DNA from: Hyphomicrobiales bacterium
GTDB lineage: Bacteria; Pseudomonadota; Alphaproteobacteria; Rhizobiales; Xanthobacteraceae
DNA length: 64,000 bases
NCBI GenBank assembly: GCA_021730985.1
Contig: JAKFYI010000012.1
Location: 98,069 to 162,068, forward strand
Direction: 5' to 3'
The notes beneath the pieces were generated by a model that did not search any database, was not told where the DNA came from, and saw nothing but the letters and a program-made list of their open reading frames with translations. Both the position numbers and the translations under genes were made by a program. Position 1 is the stretch's first letter; every line of letters starts with the position of its first letter. Below are positions 51,041 to 63,105 of the stretch, one piece after another.

Positions 51041-51067
51041 GAAGGGGCGCCATAGAGGCGCCCCTTC
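51041..51067. terminator. bidirectional terminator between lpxB and gltA
   Basis: GAAGGGGCGCC (51041-51051), loop ATAGA and GGCGCCCCTTC (51057-51067) make a perfect 11-base stem. It lies between convergent genes. On the minus strand it is followed by GCTTTTG, and on the plus strand by AAACCC, so termination is likely best for gltA and possible for lpxB. Confidence 0.75.
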
Positions 51068-51090
51068 AAACCCTTGACCAGCGGAGCCGC

Positions 51091-52401
51091 TTACTTGCGC
51101 CTGGAGATCGGAACGTAGTCCCGCCGCGGCGCGCCGGTGTAGAGCTGCCGGGGACGCCCGATGCGCTGTCCCGGATCCTCGATCATTTCCTTCCACTGGG
51201 CGATCCATCCGACCGCGCGCGCGAGCGCGAACAGCACGGTGAACATGGTGGTGGGGAAACCCATCGCCTTGAGCGTGATGCCCGAATAGAAATCGACGTT
51301 CGGGTACAGCTTTTTTTCGATGAAGTACTCGTCGTGCAGCGCGACCTTTTCGAGCTCCAGAGCGACCTGGAGCAACGGATCGTCGCGGTGGCCGAGCTCG
51401 TTCAGAACCTCGTGCGCGGTCTTCTGCATGATCTTGGCGCGCGGATCGTAGTTCTTGTAGACGCGGTGGCCGAAGCCCATCAGGCGGAAGCCGCTGTTCT
51501 TGTCCTTGGCGCGCTTGACGAACTCAGGCACGCGCTCGACCGTGCCGATCTCGCCCAGCATCTTCAGTGCCGCTTCGTTGGCACCGCCGTGCGCGGGTCC
51601 CCACAGCGCCGCAATACCGGCAGCGACGCAGGCGAACGGGTTGGCACCGGTCGAGCCCGCGAGCCGCACCGTCGAGGTGGACGCGTTCTGCTCGTGGTCG
51701 GCGTGCAGGATGAAGATGCGGTCCATCGCTCGCGCCAGCACCGGGTTCGGCTTGTATTCCTCCGCCGGCACCGCGAAGCACATCCGCAGGAAGTTGGTCG
51801 CATAGTCGAGATGGTTGAGGGGATAAACGAACGGCTGGCCGATCGAGTATTTGTAAGCCATCGCGGCGAGCGTCGGCATTTTCGCGATCATACGGATCGA
51901 AGCGATCATGCGCTGCTGCGGATCGGAGATGTCGGTGGAGTCATGATAGAAGGCCGACAGCGCCCCGACCGAGCCGGTCATCACCGCCATCGGATGAGCA
52001 TCGCGGCGGAATCCCTGGAAGAAGCGGCTCATCTGCTCGTGGACCATCGTGTGACGGTTCACACGGTAGTCGAAGTCGGACTTCTGGGTGGCTGTCGGCA
52101 GTTCTCCGTACAGCAGCAGGTAGCAGGCCTCGAGGAAGTCGCCGTGCTCGGCCAGCTGTTCGATCGGCACGCCGCGGTACAGCAGCACACCCTCGTCGCC
52201 GTCGATGTAAGTGATCTTGGATTCGCAGGCCGCCGTGGAGGTGAAGCCTGGATCGAAAGTGAACATGCCGGTCTCGGCGTAGAACTTACCGATATCCAGG
52301 ACGTCCGGTCCGATCGAGCCCGGATAAACCGGAAACGACCAACTCTTGTCGCCGACGGAGATTTTGCCGGTCTTGATATTGGCCCCGGGTTTATCGGTCA
52401 T
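51091..52401 (-). CDS. gltA: citrate synthase
   Basis: This 436-residue TCA-cycle enzyme of the large hexameric (Gram-negative) type condenses acetyl-CoA and oxaloacetate. Catalytic His residues lie in [12 protein letters not shown] and [15 protein letters not shown], and the Asp region in [18 protein letters not shown]. The start is ATG 52401 with AAGGGG upstream. It is transcribed toward the lpxB terminator; 117 bases separate it from the gltX end. Confidence 0.97.
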   Translation of the reverse strand: MTDKPGANIKTGKISVGDKSWSFPVYPGSIGPDVLDIGKFYAETGMFTFDPGFTSTAACESKITYIDGDEGVLLYRGVPIEQLAEHGDFLEACYLLLYGELPTATQKSDFDYRVNRHTMVHEQMSRFFQGFRRDAHPMAVMTGSVGALSAFYHDSTDISDPQQRMIASIRMIAKMPTLAAMAYKYSIGQPFVYPLNHLDYATNFLRMCFAVPAEEYKPNPVLARAMDRIFILHADHEQNASTSTVRLAGSTGANPFACVAAGIAALWGPAHGGANEAALKMLGEIGTVERVPEFVKRAKDKNSGFRLMGFGHRVYKNYDPRAKIMQKTAHEVLNELGHRDDPLLQVALELEKVALHDEYFIEKKLYPNVDFYSGITLKAMGFPTTMFTVLFALARAVGWIAQWKEMIEDPGQRIGRPRQLYTGAPRRDYVPISRRK

Positions 52402-52518
52402 TTTCGGCCCCTTATGGCGACAGAACACTCAATTTTGGGTAGCCCATCCATGGGTGCACTGCAAGATACGGCGCGCACCAGGCCGCCGCAAAAGCAGTAT
52501 TTCATTGCGATTTCATCG

Positions 52519-53952
52519 CTACGGGCGCGCGGGCGGGGCACGGTCGCGTAGCCGGCCCAGACTTTCGTCCTTCCCCAGCACAGCCAGGACGTCAAAAATC
52601 GGCGGCGAAGTGGTTCTTCCGGTCAGTGCGGCACGTAACGGTTGCGCCACCGCGCCCAACTTGATGCTCTGGCTTTCGGCAAAGGAACGCACCTCCGCCT
52701 CGGTCGAGGCCGCGCTCCAGTCCGTGATCGCCTCCAGCCGCGGCGTCAGAGCCCCGATCAGACCGCGCGCCTCCGGCGTCAGCACCGTCACCGCGTTGGT
52801 GTCTAGAGGTAGCGGCCGGTCGGACCAGAGGAAACTCGCAGCATCAATGAGATCGACCAGGGTTTTCGCCCGATCTTTCAAGGCCGGCATGGCGGCCTGT
52901 AGGCGCTGGCGCACCGTCGGCGTTAGTTTTTTGGCAATCTCGCCGCCGTTTGGCAGGTACGGCAGCAGCCGCTCCAGCGCTGCGACCAAATCCGCATCCG
53001 CGCTGGTGCGCATGTAGTGGCCGTTGAGGCTCTCCAGCTTGGCAAAATCGAACCGTGCCGGCGACCGGCCGATCTGCGGCAGATCGAACGCCGCGACCAT
53101 CTCCTCGGTCGAGAAGATTTCCTGATCGCCATGCGACCAGCCGAGCCGGACCAAATAGTTGCGCAGTGCCACGGGCAGGTATCCCAGAGCGCGGTAGGCA
53201 TCGACGCCAAGCGCGCCATGGCGTTTCGATAGCTTCGAACCGTCGGGCCCGTGGATCAGCGGAATGTGCGCCATCGCCGGGATCTCCCAGCCGAGCGCCT
53301 CGTAAATCTGCCTCTGCCGCGCGCCATTGTTGAGATGGTCATCGCCACGGATGATGTGCGTGACCGCCATATCGTGATCGTCGATCACCACGGCGAGCAT
53401 GTAGGTGGGGGTGCCATCCGAGCGTAGCAGCACGAAATCGTCCAGGTTCTCGTTCTGCCAGGAGACCCGGCCCTGAACCTGGTCATCGACCACAGTCTCG
53501 CCGGTCAGCGGCGCCTTGATCCGGATCGTGGGTTTGACGCCAGGCGGCGCATCGCCCGGATCACGGTCCCGCCAGCGTCCGTCATACAGCCGGGTCTTGC
53601 CCTCGGCGCGCGCCTTTTCGCGCATCGTGGTGAGTTCGTCTGGGCTGGCGTAGCACCGGTAAGCCTTGCCGCTGTCCAGGAGCTGTTGAACCACCTCCTG
53701 ATGACGCGCGACGCGCGAGAATTGATAGACGGTGTCACCGTCCCAATCGAGACCGAGCCAGGTGAGACCGTCGAGGATCGCGTCGATGGCCTCCTTGGTG
53801 GAGCGCCCGCGATCGGTGTCCTCGATGCGGAGCAGCATCTTGCCGCCGCGGCCGCGCGCGTAGAGCCAGTTGAACAGCGCAGTTCGCGCCCCGCCGATAT
53901 GGAGAAAGCCGGTCGGCGAGGGGGCGAAGCGGGTGACGACTGGGGCGGTCAT
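52519..53952 (-). CDS. gltX: glutamate--tRNA ligase
   Basis: This 477-residue class I synthetase shows [20 protein letters not shown] with the HIGH-type motif, [17 protein letters not shown], and the KMSKS-type motif in [12 protein letters not shown]. Length and motifs fit discriminating or non-discriminating GluRS; the presence of a nearby glnS suggests it need not charge tRNA-Gln. It diverges from glnS with 136 bases between starts. Confidence 0.96.
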   Translation of the reverse strand: MTAPVVTRFAPSPTGFLHIGGARTALFNWLYARGRGGKMLLRIEDTDRGRSTKEAIDAILDGLTWLGLDWDGDTVYQFSRVARHQEVVQQLLDSGKAYRCYASPDELTTMREKARAEGKTRLYDGRWRDRDPGDAPPGVKPTIRIKAPLTGETVVDDQVQGRVSWQNENLDDFVLLRSDGTPTYMLAVVIDDHDMAVTHIIRGDDHLNNGARQRQIYEALGWEIPAMAHIPLIHGPDGSKLSKRHGALGVDAYRALGYLPVALRNYLVRLGWSHGDQEIFSTEEMVAAFDLPQIGRSPARFDFAKLESLNGHYMRTSADADLVAALERLLPYLPNGGEIAKKLTPTVRQRLQAAMPALKDRAKTLVDLIDAASFLWSDRPLPLDTNAVTVLTPEARGLIGALTPRLEAITDWSAASTEAEVRSFAESQSIKLGAVAQPLRAALTGRTTSPPIFDVLAVLGKDESLGRLRDRAPPARP

Positions 53953-54088
53953 ATCGAGCGGGCGATGGACATCGCATCGCTAATAGCGCGGAACCGTGCA
54001 ACACAAAAGCCTTACCGCATCCCGTGGAAGTGGGCTTGGCTCATGGGCCTGGATTTGCCACATAGGCCGTAGCAAGCAGGATACGGCC

Positions 54089-55786
54089 ATGGCAGACGGC
54101 GAAACGGCGGTTGCGGAAGCGGGGCGCGACTTCATCCGCGATATTGTCCATGCCGACCTCGATGCGGGGCGTCACAGTAGCGCCGTCACCCGCTTTCCGC
54201 CGGAGCCGAACGGCTACCTCCACATCGGCCACGCCAAGTCGATCTGCCTCAATTTCGGTATTGCCGGAGAGTTTGGCGGCCGCTGCCACCTGAGGTTCGA
54301 CGACACCAACCCGACCCGGGAAGAGCAAGAGTTCATCGACGCCATCGAACGGGACGTTCGCTGGCTCGGCTTCGACTGGGGCAAGCACCTCTACTACGCG
54401 TCTGACTATTTCGAGCGGCTCTATGAATGGGCCGAGCATCTGATCCGGACCGGGCACGCCTACGTCGATGACCAGTCCCAGGAGGCAATGCGAATTGCCC
54501 GCGGCACGTTGACCGAGCCCGGCAAGAACAGCCCGTTCCGCGACCGGCCGGTCGAGGAAAACCTCGACCTGTTTCGCAGAATGCGGGCAGGAGAGTTTCC
54601 GAATGGCGCGCGCGTGCTGCGCGCCAAGATCGACATGTCGTCGGGCAACATCAACCTGCGCGATCCGGTGCTGTATCGCATCCTGCACGCCCATCACCCG
54701 CGCACCGGCACCAAGTGGTCGATCTACCCCAGCTACGACTATGCCCATGGCCAGTCCGACGCGATCGAAGGTATCACCCATTCGATCTGCACCCTGGAGT
54801 TCGAAGACCATCGTCCGCTCTACGAGTGGTTTTTGGAGCACCTGCCGGTGCCGTCGAAACCGCGTCAGTACGAGTTTGCCCGCCTCAACCTCACTTACAC
54901 GGTGCTGTCGAAGCGCGTGCTGACCACGCTGGTGCGTGACGGCCATGTCAAAGCCTGGGATGACCCGCGCATGCCGACCATCGCCGGCCTGCGCCGCCGC
55001 GGCGTGCCGCCCTCGGCAATCCGCGACTTTGTCAAACGGATCGGCGTCGCAAAGGCAAACAGCGTGGTCGATGCCAACGTGCTCGATTTTTCCATCCGCG
55101 AGGTGCTCAACAAGACGGCGCAGCGCAGGATGGCGGTTCTTCGCCCCCTCAAGGTGGTGATCGAAAACTATCCGGAAGGTCAGAGTGAAGAACTCGAAGC
55201 CGTCAATCATCCCGACGATCCGGCGGCGGGAACGCGAAAGGTGCCATTCGGCCGCGAGCTCTTCATCGAGCAGGAAGACTTTATGGAGAACCCGCCGAAG
55301 AAGTTCTTCCGGCTTTCTCCCGGCGCCGAGGTGCGTTTGCGCTACGCTTATTTCATTACCTGCCGCGAGGCGGTGAAGAACGCGACGGGCGAGGTCGTCG
55401 AACTGCGTTGCACTTACGATCCGGCAACCAAGGGCGGCAATGCACCGGACGGCCGCAAGGTGAAAGCCACCATCCACTGGGTATCGGCTGCCCACGCCAA
55501 AACGGCGGAGGTGCGCCTGTACAATCCGCTGTTCGCCAGGCCCGACCCGACCGCCGGAGAGAATTTCACCGACGACATCAATCCGCAGTCTTTGGAGGTG
55601 CTGAACAGCGTCAAGATCGAGCCTGCACTGGCTGCGGACCCTTCCGCCGAGCCGGTCCAGTTCGAGCGGCTGGGCTATTTCGCACCCGATCCGGACTCCA
55701 CGCCGGCGCATCCGGTGTTCAACCGGACTGTTGGCCTGCGTGACACTTATGCCAAAGTAGCCGCCAGCGAGGCCAAAGGCAGATAG
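54089..55786 (+). CDS. glnS: glutamine--tRNA ligase
   Basis: This 565-residue class I synthetase is clearly distinct from Glu[22 protein letters not shown] carries the HIGH motif, [19 protein letters not shown] follows, and VLSKRVL is the KMSKS-type motif. The C-terminal double beta-barrel anticodon domain is typical. GlnRS is not universal in alphaproteobacteria, many of which use GatCAB instead. The start at ATG 54089 has CAGGA upstream. Confidence 0.95.
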   Translation: MADGETAVAEAGRDFIRDIVHADLDAGRHSSAVTRFPPEPNGYLHIGHAKSICLNFGIAGEFGGRCHLRFDDTNPTREEQEFIDAIERDVRWLGFDWGKHLYYASDYFERLYEWAEHLIRTGHAYVDDQSQEAMRIARGTLTEPGKNSPFRDRPVEENLDLFRRMRAGEFPNGARVLRAKIDMSSGNINLRDPVLYRILHAHHPRTGTKWSIYPSYDYAHGQSDAIEGITHSICTLEFEDHRPLYEWFLEHLPVPSKPRQYEFARLNLTYTVLSKRVLTTLVRDGHVKAWDDPRMPTIAGLRRRGVPPSAIRDFVKRIGVAKANSVVDANVLDFSIREVLNKTAQRRMAVLRPLKVVIENYPEGQSEELEAVNHPDDPAAGTRKVPFGRELFIEQEDFMENPPKKFFRLSPGAEVRLRYAYFITCREAVKNATGEVVELRCTYDPATKGGNAPDGRKVKATIHWVSAAHAKTAEVRLYNPLFARPDPTAGENFTDDINPQSLEVLNSVKIEPALAADPSAEPVQFERLGYFAPDPDSTPAHPVFNRTVGLRDTYAKVAASEAKGR

Positions 55787-55821
55787 CCTGGCGATATTTG
55801 CGCGCGTCGTGGGGGCGTGGC

Positions 55822-58083
55822 GTGGCTCAGTGGTGGGGAAGGGGCCGGACTGAAACCTGGCCGCCCGGCGGGCGTCCGCGGGCGCTGCCGTGGCCGTATT
55901 ATTTTCCGGACTTCGCCGAACCGGTCGCCGCGCGGCTTCGCAGCTACGCTGCAGCTGAAGCCATCCCAGGCCGCCTGTTGCCTTGGTTGCCGGTCGCATT
56001 CGGGCTTGGCATCGCACTCTACTTCACCGCCGAACGTGAGCCGCAATGGTGGGCGGCGCCAGCCCTGACCGTCCTCGGCTTGGTCTTCGCCGTGCTGGCG
56101 CGCGCGCGGCCGATCGGATTTCCCGTCGCGCTCGCATTGACGGCGATGGCCGCGGGATTCGCCACCGCCACACTCAAAACCATCCATGTGTCGCATCCAG
56201 TCTTGCAGGCGCCGGCAGGCAACGTTGAGATAACGGGCTATGTCGAGGTCCGCGAAGAACGTGAGCGTTCCGACCGCATCGTGGTACGCGCGCTCAAGCT
56301 TGAAGGCATCCGGTCCGGAGAAAAACCCGATCGCGTTCGTGTTTCAGTGCGCAAAGGGTCCGCGCCGCCCGTCGGCAGCCATGTGACGTTCCGTGCCCGC
56401 CTTAACCCGCCGCTCGCGCCGCTGCGTCCCGGTGGCTACGACTTCGCCCGCGATCTCTACTTCCAGCGCATCGGCGCCGTCGGATTCGTGCTCGGCTCGA
56501 TCAAGACTTCGGAAGCGGCCGCGCCGCCGGGATTCTGGCTGCGCTATGCCGAGAACGTCGAAGGCGTCCGCGACGCCATCAACGCGCGCATCCGCGCCGC
56601 CGTGCCTGGAGACAAAGGCGCGATCGCGTCGGCGCTGATCACCGGCAAGCGCGACGCGATCTCCGCCCCCGTCAACGAGGCGATGTACGTCTCAAGCCTG
56701 GCGCATGTGCTCTCGATTTCGGGCTATCACATGGCTGTCGTTGCGGGCGTCGTGTTCTTCGCATTGCGTGCCGCACTCGCCTTGGTCCCGGCGTTCGCGA
56801 GCGCTCGCCCGATCAAGAAATGGTCGGCTGCCGCGGCGCTTGCTGCGGCGGCAGGTTATCTGGTCATTTCAGGCGCCGAGGTCGCGACCCAGCGCGCATT
56901 CATCATGACGGCGATCGTTCTGATCGGCGTCATGGCTGACCGCGCGGCGCTGACATTGCGCACGCTCGCCGTGGCGGCGTTCGCTGTGCTGATCCTTGCG
57001 CCGCAGGCCCTCGTGCATCCAAGCTTTCAGATGTCGTTTGCCGCCACACTCGCCCTGATCGCGGCCTACGAGCGCAGCCTGCGCTGGCAGCCCAACGCGG
57101 ACACCACGCTCGGCGCGAGGGTCGCACTGTGGGGTGGCAACGCCATCGCGGGACTGATCTTGGCTTCGCTGGTAGCCGGTCTCGCCACCACGCCCTTTGC
57201 CGCATTCCACTTTCACCGGCTGGCACCCTACGGCGTCATCGCCAATCTGACCGCCATGCCGATCGTCTCGGTCTGGGTGATGCCGAGCGGGCTGCTCGCA
57301 CTGATCGCCATGCCGTTCGGCTTCGACGGAATGCTGTGGCGGTTGATGGGCGAGGGGATCGGCTGGATGATGACGGTCGCGCTCTGGGTTGCGAGCCTGC
57401 CCGGTGCGGTGGGACGAATGCCTGCGTTCGGCCTGGGTCCGCTGCTGGTATGCACGGCGGGTCTCGTCGTGCTCTGCCTGCTCAAGACGCCGTTGCGCTG
57501 GTCCGGCGCCGCTCTGCTTGCGCTTGCGGCCCTGATGGCCATTCGGGCGCCGCAGCCCGACGTACTCGTTGCCGCCGATGGTCAGGCACTGGCGGTGCGG
57601 GGCGCCGATGGGCGGCTCGCCATCCTGCGCCAAGGCGGCGACGCCTTCACCGTCCGCGAGTGGCTTGCCGCCAACGGCGACGCCCGCCTGCCGTCCGACC
57701 CGGCGCTGCGAGAGGGATTTGCCTGCGACGCCACCGGATGTGTCGCCAAGCTTGCTGGCGGCCGGCTGGTGGCATTTGCAACAGCCCCCGACGCGCTTGC
57801 AGAGGACTGCGTGCGCGCAGCCCTGGTGGTGACGCCGCGCGAGGCACCGCCGCAATGTGCGGCAACCCTGGTCGACCGGAAATTCTCGCTCGCCAACGGC
57901 GCGTTGGCACTCACTCGTCAGGGCGAAGGCTGGGATCTGACGGCGGCACGTCCTCCCGGGCAAGACCGGCCCTGGGCGCGCGCAAAGCCAGTACAAGCCG
58001 GAATGGCACAGCCCGCCTCCGTGGCGCGCCCACAGCCGCGCGATGCCACGCCTCGCACGGAGGACATGGAACCCGGGGACTAG
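55822..58083 (+). CDS. ComEC/Rec2 family membrane protein
   Basis: This protein of about 753 residues has a DUF4131-like N-terminal domain and the competence domain (SLAHVLSISGYHMAVVAGVV is the signature), with about ten helices. It resembles ComEC, the DNA-uptake channel of competent bacteria. The C-terminal region (about 555-700) has no metallo-beta-lactamase HxHxDH motif; instead it is a shorter beta-rich soluble segment. The start is uncertain: GTG 55822 is chosen, TTG 55798 is possible. It converges with lexA with a 3-base gap. Whether it transports DNA is not shown. Confidence 0.85.
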   Translation: MAQWWGRGRTETWPPGGRPRALPWPYYFPDFAEPVAARLRSYAAAEAIPGRLLPWLPVAFGLGIALYFTAEREPQWWAAPALTVLGLVFAVLARARPIGFPVALALTAMAAGFATATLKTIHVSHPVLQAPAGNVEITGYVEVREERERSDRIVVRALKLEGIRSGEKPDRVRVSVRKGSAPPVGSHVTFRARLNPPLAPLRPGGYDFARDLYFQRIGAVGFVLGSIKTSEAAAPPGFWLRYAENVEGVRDAINARIRAAVPGDKGAIASALITGKRDAISAPVNEAMYVSSLAHVLSISGYHMAVVAGVVFFALRAALALVPAFASARPIKKWSAAAALAAAAGYLVISGAEVATQRAFIMTAIVLIGVMADRAALTLRTLAVAAFAVLILAPQALVHPSFQMSFAATLALIAAYERSLRWQPNADTTLGARVALWGGNAIAGLILASLVAGLATTPFAAFHFHRLAPYGVIANLTAMPIVSVWVMPSGLLALIAMPFGFDGMLWRLMGEGIGWMMTVALWVASLPGAVGRMPAFGLGPLLVCTAGLVVLCLLKTPLRWSGAALLALAALMAIRAPQPDVLVAADGQALAVRGADGRLAILRQGGDAFTVREWLAANGDARLPSDPALREGFACDATGCVAKLAGGRLVAFATAPDALAEDCVRAALVVTPREAPPQCAATLVDRKFSLANGALALTRQGEGWDLTAARPPGQDRPWARAKPVQAGMAQPASVARPQPRDATPRTEDMEPGD

Positions 58084-58086
58084 CTG

Positions 58087-58791
58087 CTAGTAGCGGCGGA
58101 ACAGCCCGACCATCTTGCCCTGGATGCGCACCCTGGTCGGCGGCAGGATCCGCACCTCGTAGGCGGTGTTGGCCGGCTCCAGCGCAATCGAGGCGCCGCG
58201 GCGGCGGAAGCGCTTCAGCGTCGCTTCCTCGTCGTCGATCAACGCCACCACGATGTCGCCGGTGTCGGCAGCCTCTGTGCGCTTGATCAGCACCGTATCG
58301 CCTTCGAGAATTCCGGCCTCGATCATCGAATCGCCGCGCACTTCGAGGGCAAAATGCTCGCCGGTCGAAAGCATATCGGGCGGCATGTTGATGACGTGGC
58401 TCTTGGTCTGGATCGCCTCGATCGGCGTGCCGGCAGCGATACGGCCCATCATCGGCACCGCCACCGAGCGGCCGCTGTTGTCGTCCTCGGAGGTCTGGCG
58501 CACCCGGCCGAGATCGCCCTCGATCACGCTCGGGGTGAACTTGCGCGCCCGGCCGTTACCCATCCCGGGATTGACCGAATCCGGCAGCTTGATCACCTCG
58601 ATGGCGCGGGCTCGGTTGGGGAGCCGGCGTATGAAGCCGCGCTCCTCGAGCGCCGTGATGAGCCGGTGAATGCCGGATTTGGAACGCAGGTCGAGCGCGT
58701 CCTTCATTTCATCGAAGGACGGCGGCACGCCGGACTCCTTCAGACGCTCGTTAATGAAGCGCAGCAGCTCGAATTGCTTGCGGGTCAGCAT
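58087..58791 (-). CDS. lexA: SOS repressor LexA
   Basis: This 234-residue repressor has an N-terminal winged helix ([20 protein letters not shown] onward, about 1-65). The self-cleavage site is Ala120-Gly121 in [11 protein letters not shown], and the catalytic dyad is Ser155 ([10 protein letters not shown]) and Lys193 (EATLKRF). On RecA activation it cleaves itself and SOS genes are released. A LexA operator lies in its own promoter, so it is autoregulated. The longer linker is normal for alphaproteobacterial LexA. It also explains the operators at 30496-30528. Confidence 0.97.
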   Translation of the reverse strand: MLTRKQFELLRFINERLKESGVPPSFDEMKDALDLRSKSGIHRLITALEERGFIRRLPNRARAIEVIKLPDSVNPGMGNGRARKFTPSVIEGDLGRVRQTSEDDNSGRSVAVPMMGRIAAGTPIEAIQTKSHVINMPPDMLSTGEHFALEVRGDSMIEAGILEGDTVLIKRTEAADTGDIVVALIDDEEATLKRFRRRGASIALEPANTAYEVRILPPTRVRIQGKMVGLFRRY

Positions 58792-58855
58792 CCTTGGTCA
58801 CTCCCAAAAATCTTGTTCCGGCGGCGACGAAACAAATCATGAACGGACACTATAT

Positions 58856-58870
58856 GTTCCATATGTGTTC
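58856..58870 (-). promoter_or_regulatory. LexA operator in the lexA promoter
   Basis: On the minus strand GAACACATATGGAAC is a perfect GAAC-N7-GAAC site, 65 bases upstream of the lexA ATG. A likely -10 (TATAGT, plus strand 58849-58854) lies just downstream of it and a TTGCGG-like -35 overlaps its upstream edge, so LexA binding would block its own promoter. Confidence 0.85.
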
Positions 58871-58909
58871 CGCAACCACTTAATTTGCCGTGAACAAGTC
58901 GAGCGACCG

Positions 58910-60130
58910 CTAAAACGCGGCCGTAAGCCTAAGGATCGCACAATCGCCGCCGGCTTTAACGGCTGGGGCAAACGGCTCGCGAATGACGAGACAATCGGCC
59001 TTTGCGAGCGCCGCCATCATCGAAGAATCCTGCACCGGAACCGGCGTGGCAACCGCAGTCCCGTCAGCGCCCACAGAGAGCGTTGCGCGCATGTAGTCGG
59101 CGCGTTCGTCGTTTTCAGGCAAGTCGGAACCAACCCTTGCCGATTCGGTCTTGGGTGCAACATCAGCCCGGCCGGACAGCCGCCGGATCAACGGCACCAG
59201 GAACAGGAAGGCGCAAACGTATGCCGACACCGGATTACCGGGCAGCCCGATCACCTGCATGTCGCCAAGCCGGCCGTGCATCATCGGACGGCCCGGCCGC
59301 AACGCGACGCGCCAGAACGAAAGTTCCAGCCCCTCGGCCGCTAGCCCCTTCTGCACCAGGTCGTAATCGCCCACCGAAGCTCCGCCGGAGGTCAGCAGGA
59401 TATCCGCGCCCGACTGGCGCGCGCGCCGGATGGCAGCGACCGTCGCCTCGATCTGGTCGGGCACAATGCCAAGGTCGATCACCTCGGCGCCTTCGGCGCG
59501 CGCCAGCGCCATCAGCGCATACCCGTTGGAATAGATGATCTCGCCCGGCCCGGGCGTCGTGCCCGGCGGCTTGAGTTCGTCGCCAGTGCCGAGCACGGCG
59601 ACCCTGGGACGGCGATGCACCGGCACCGCAGGGTGATTCATGGCCGCCGCCAGCATCAGGTCGCGGTCGGTGAGGCGGCGCCCCTTGGGCAGCAGCACTG
59701 CGCCTTGTTTGAAATCGAGCCCGGCGCGGCGGATGTGCCGTCCGCGCGACGATCCGGTTGAGACCGCGACCTTGTCGCCGTCGCGCGTGGTATTCTCCTG
59801 GATGACGATGGTATCGGCGCTGGGCGGCACCACGCCGCCGGTGAAGATGCGCGCCGCCTCACCATCGCCGACCGAACCGCCAAACGGATGACCGGCCGCG
59901 ACCTCCCCGATTACCCTCAGCGTCACTGGCACCTTTTCCACGCTCGCCGCGCGCACGGCATAGCCGTCCATGGCGGAGAGGTCTTCCGGCGGCTGGGTGC
60001 GGAGCGCCGCGATGTCGGAGGCGAGCACGCGGCCATGGGCGTCGAGGAGACCGGCGCTTTCGGCAGGTAGAGGCTCCGCGCCATGCAGCACGCGAGCCAA
60101 TGCATCGGCGACCGAAAGCAACACCGCCAT
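58910..60130 (-). CDS. moeA: molybdopterin molybdotransferase MoeA
   Basis: This 406-residue enzyme inserts molybdate into adenylylated molybdopterin. It shows EDLSAMDGYAVRA (domain with the conserved Asp), GHPFGGSVGDGEAARIFTGG, VAVLGTGDELKPPG and TSGGASVGDYDLV. It lies 2 bases after moaC in the trp-moa operon. The downstream lexA has its own promoter. Confidence 0.96.
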   Translation of the reverse strand: MAVLLSVADALARVLHGAEPLPAESAGLLDAHGRVLASDIAALRTQPPEDLSAMDGYAVRAASVEKVPVTLRVIGEVAAGHPFGGSVGDGEAARIFTGGVVPPSADTIVIQENTTRDGDKVAVSTGSSRGRHIRRAGLDFKQGAVLLPKGRRLTDRDLMLAAAMNHPAVPVHRRPRVAVLGTGDELKPPGTTPGPGEIIYSNGYALMALARAEGAEVIDLGIVPDQIEATVAAIRRARQSGADILLTSGGASVGDYDLVQKGLAAEGLELSFWRVALRPGRPMMHGRLGDMQVIGLPGNPVSAYVCAFLFLVPLIRRLSGRADVAPKTESARVGSDLPENDERADYMRATLSVGADGTAVATPVPVQDSSMMAALAKADCLVIREPFAPAVKAGGDCAILRLTAAF

Positions 60131-60132
60131 GA

Positions 60133-60609
60133 CTATCCCTTGGCCTGATAGTGGCCCGACTTGCCGCCGCGCTTTTCGATCAAGCGCACGCCCTCGATGC
60201 GCATGCCGCGTTCAACCGCCTTGACCATGTCATAGATCGTGAGGCACGCGACGGACACCGCGGTCAACGCCTCCATTTCGACGCCGGTCGGGCCCTTCAC
60301 CTTGACGGTGGAGCGGACTTTGAAACCGCCGCGCTCTTTCTCGATGTCGATTTCGACCTTGGACAAAGCCAGCGGATGGCACAGCGGAATGAGCTCGTGG
60401 GTGCGCTTTGCCGCCATAATGCCGGCAAGCCGCGCCGTGCCGAGCACATCGCCTTTCTTGGCGTTGCCCTTAAGCACCAGATCGAGCGTCTTCTTCGTCA
60501 TCACCACATGGCCTTCGGCCACAGCGATCCGCTCGGTCGCGGCCTTGGCCGAGACATCGACCATGTGCGCTTCGCCTGACTTGCCGAGATGGGTGAGCTT
60601 CTTCGCCAC
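60133..60609 (-). CDS. moaC: cyclic pyranopterin monophosphate synthase MoaC
   Basis: This 158-residue enzyme is the second of the first step of molybdenum cofactor synthesis. Family motifs are [38 protein letters not shown] and [20 protein letters not shown]. The start is 1 base after trpC. Its partner moaA is not in the window. Confidence 0.97.
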   Translation of the reverse strand: MAKKLTHLGKSGEAHMVDVSAKAATERIAVAEGHVVMTKKTLDLVLKGNAKKGDVLGTARLAGIMAAKRTHELIPLCHPLALSKVEIDIEKERGGFKVRSTVKVKGPTGVEMEALTAVSVACLTIYDMVKAVERGMRIEGVRLIEKRGGKSGHYQAKG

Positions 60610-60610
60610 G

Positions 60611-61422
60611 CTATTCGGCCGCGTGACTGATCTGGTTGTGCGCCAGCAACGCGCGTGTCGCCTTGGCCACGTCGGCCTGCCGCATCAGGCTTTCGCCGAC
60701 CAGAAATGCCTTCATCCCGAAGCGGGCGAGCTGATCGAGATCGCCCGGGGTGAAAATGCCGCTCTCGCCGACCACGATGCGGTTCGACGGCACCTTGCTG
60801 GCCAATGACTGGCTCGTCGTCAGCGTGGTCTCAAACGTTTTCAGGTTGCGATTGTTGATACCGATCAGCCGCGATTGCAGTTTGAGCGCGCGCGTCAGTT
60901 CCCATTCGTCGTGGACTTCGAGCAGCACATCCATCCCCTGGGCGCGCGCGGCGTCCTCCAAATCCTTCGCCTGGTAGTCATCGACCGCAGCCATGATGAT
61001 GAGGATGCAATCGGCTCCCCAGGCGCGCGCCTCGACGACCTGATAGATTTCGTACATGAAATCCTTGCGCAGCACAGGCAACCGCGTGGCCGCGCGCGCC
61101 GCGATCAGATGTTCCGGTGCGCCCTGGAACGATGGTGTGTCGGTGAGAACCGACATGCACGCGGCGCCGCCCGCCTCGTAGGCCTTGGCCAGCTCCGGCG
61201 GATCGAAGTCCGCACGGATCAGCCCCTTGGAAGGACTGGCCTTCTTGATCTCAGCAATCAGCGCATACTTCTTGTTGACGATCTGCGTTTCGATCGCGCC
61301 AAGAAAATTTCGCACCCGCGGTGCCGCCTTGGCTTCCGCCTGGATCATAGCATAGGGCCGCGCACGCTTCGCCTCGGCGATCTCACGGCGCTTGTATTCC
61401 TCGATTTTTTTCAGGATATCGG

Positions 61423-61426
<4 letters not shown>
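60611..61426 (-). CDS. trpC: indole-3-glycerol phosphate synthase
   Basis: This 271-residue TIM-barrel enzyme catalyses the fourth step of tryptophan synthesis. Motifs include [57 protein letters not shown] and [13 protein letters not shown]. It is not fused to trpF. The ATG at 61426 overlaps the trpD stop by four bases. Confidence 0.97.
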
Positions 61427-62448
<1,022 letters not shown>

Positions 62449-62458
62449 CGCCGTCTCC

Positions 62459-63058
62459 TCAATGCGCCTTGTGCCGGCCCGCATTCCACTGCGCGGCAAG
62501 CTCAAGAAAATTCTTCAGGATCAGGTGACCGTGCTCCGATGCGATGCTTTCCGGATGGAATTGCACGCCATGCACCGGCAGCGTCTTGTGCGACAAGCCC
62601 ATGACCAGACGGTCTTCCGTTTCCGCCGTCACGGTCAGCGACGCGGGCATGCTGCCGCGCTCGACCACGAGCGAATGGTATCGCGTCGCCTTGAACGGGC
62701 CGTTGATGCCGCGAAACACGCCGGCGCCTTCGTGCCGAACCTCGGAAAGCTTGCCGTGGACCGGGGAGGGCGCACGCACCACGGCGCCGCCGAACGCCTG
62801 GCCGATTGCCTGATGGCCAAGGCAGACGCCAAGGATCGGGATTGAGGGCGCAGCCTCCTTGATCAGGTCAAGACAGATGCCCGCTTCGTTCGGCGTGCAG
62901 GGGCCGGGCGACAACACGATCGCGTCGGGCTTTGCAGCCAGCACGTCCCTCACCGCGACCTTGTCGTTCCGATGCACGGCAACGTCCGCCCCAAGCCCAC
63001 CCAGGTAATGGACAAGGTTGAAGGTAAAGCTGTCGTAATTGTCGATCAGGACCACCAT
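62459..63058 (-). CDS. trpG: anthranilate synthase component II (glutamine amidotransferase)
   Basis: This 199-residue class I glutamine amidotransferase supplies ammonia to TrpE. The nucleophile Cys lies in [17 protein letters not shown], and the His-x-Glu pair in [16 protein letters not shown]. It is a separate gene; in several rhizobia TrpE and TrpG are fused. It could also serve p-aminobenzoate synthesis. It follows trpE after 47 bases. Confidence 0.96.
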   Translation of the reverse strand: MVVLIDNYDSFTFNLVHYLGGLGADVAVHRNDKVAVRDVLAAKPDAIVLSPGPCTPNEAGICLDLIKEAAPSIPILGVCLGHQAIGQAFGGAVVRAPSPVHGKLSEVRHEGAGVFRGINGPFKATRYHSLVVERGSMPASLTVTAETEDRLVMGLSHKTLPVHGVQFHPESIASEHGHLILKNFLELAAQWNAGRHKAH

Positions 63059-63105
63059 AACGGCCGTTTCTTTAGCACGTTTCGGCCCTTACGGGAGAAC
63101 CCCGG

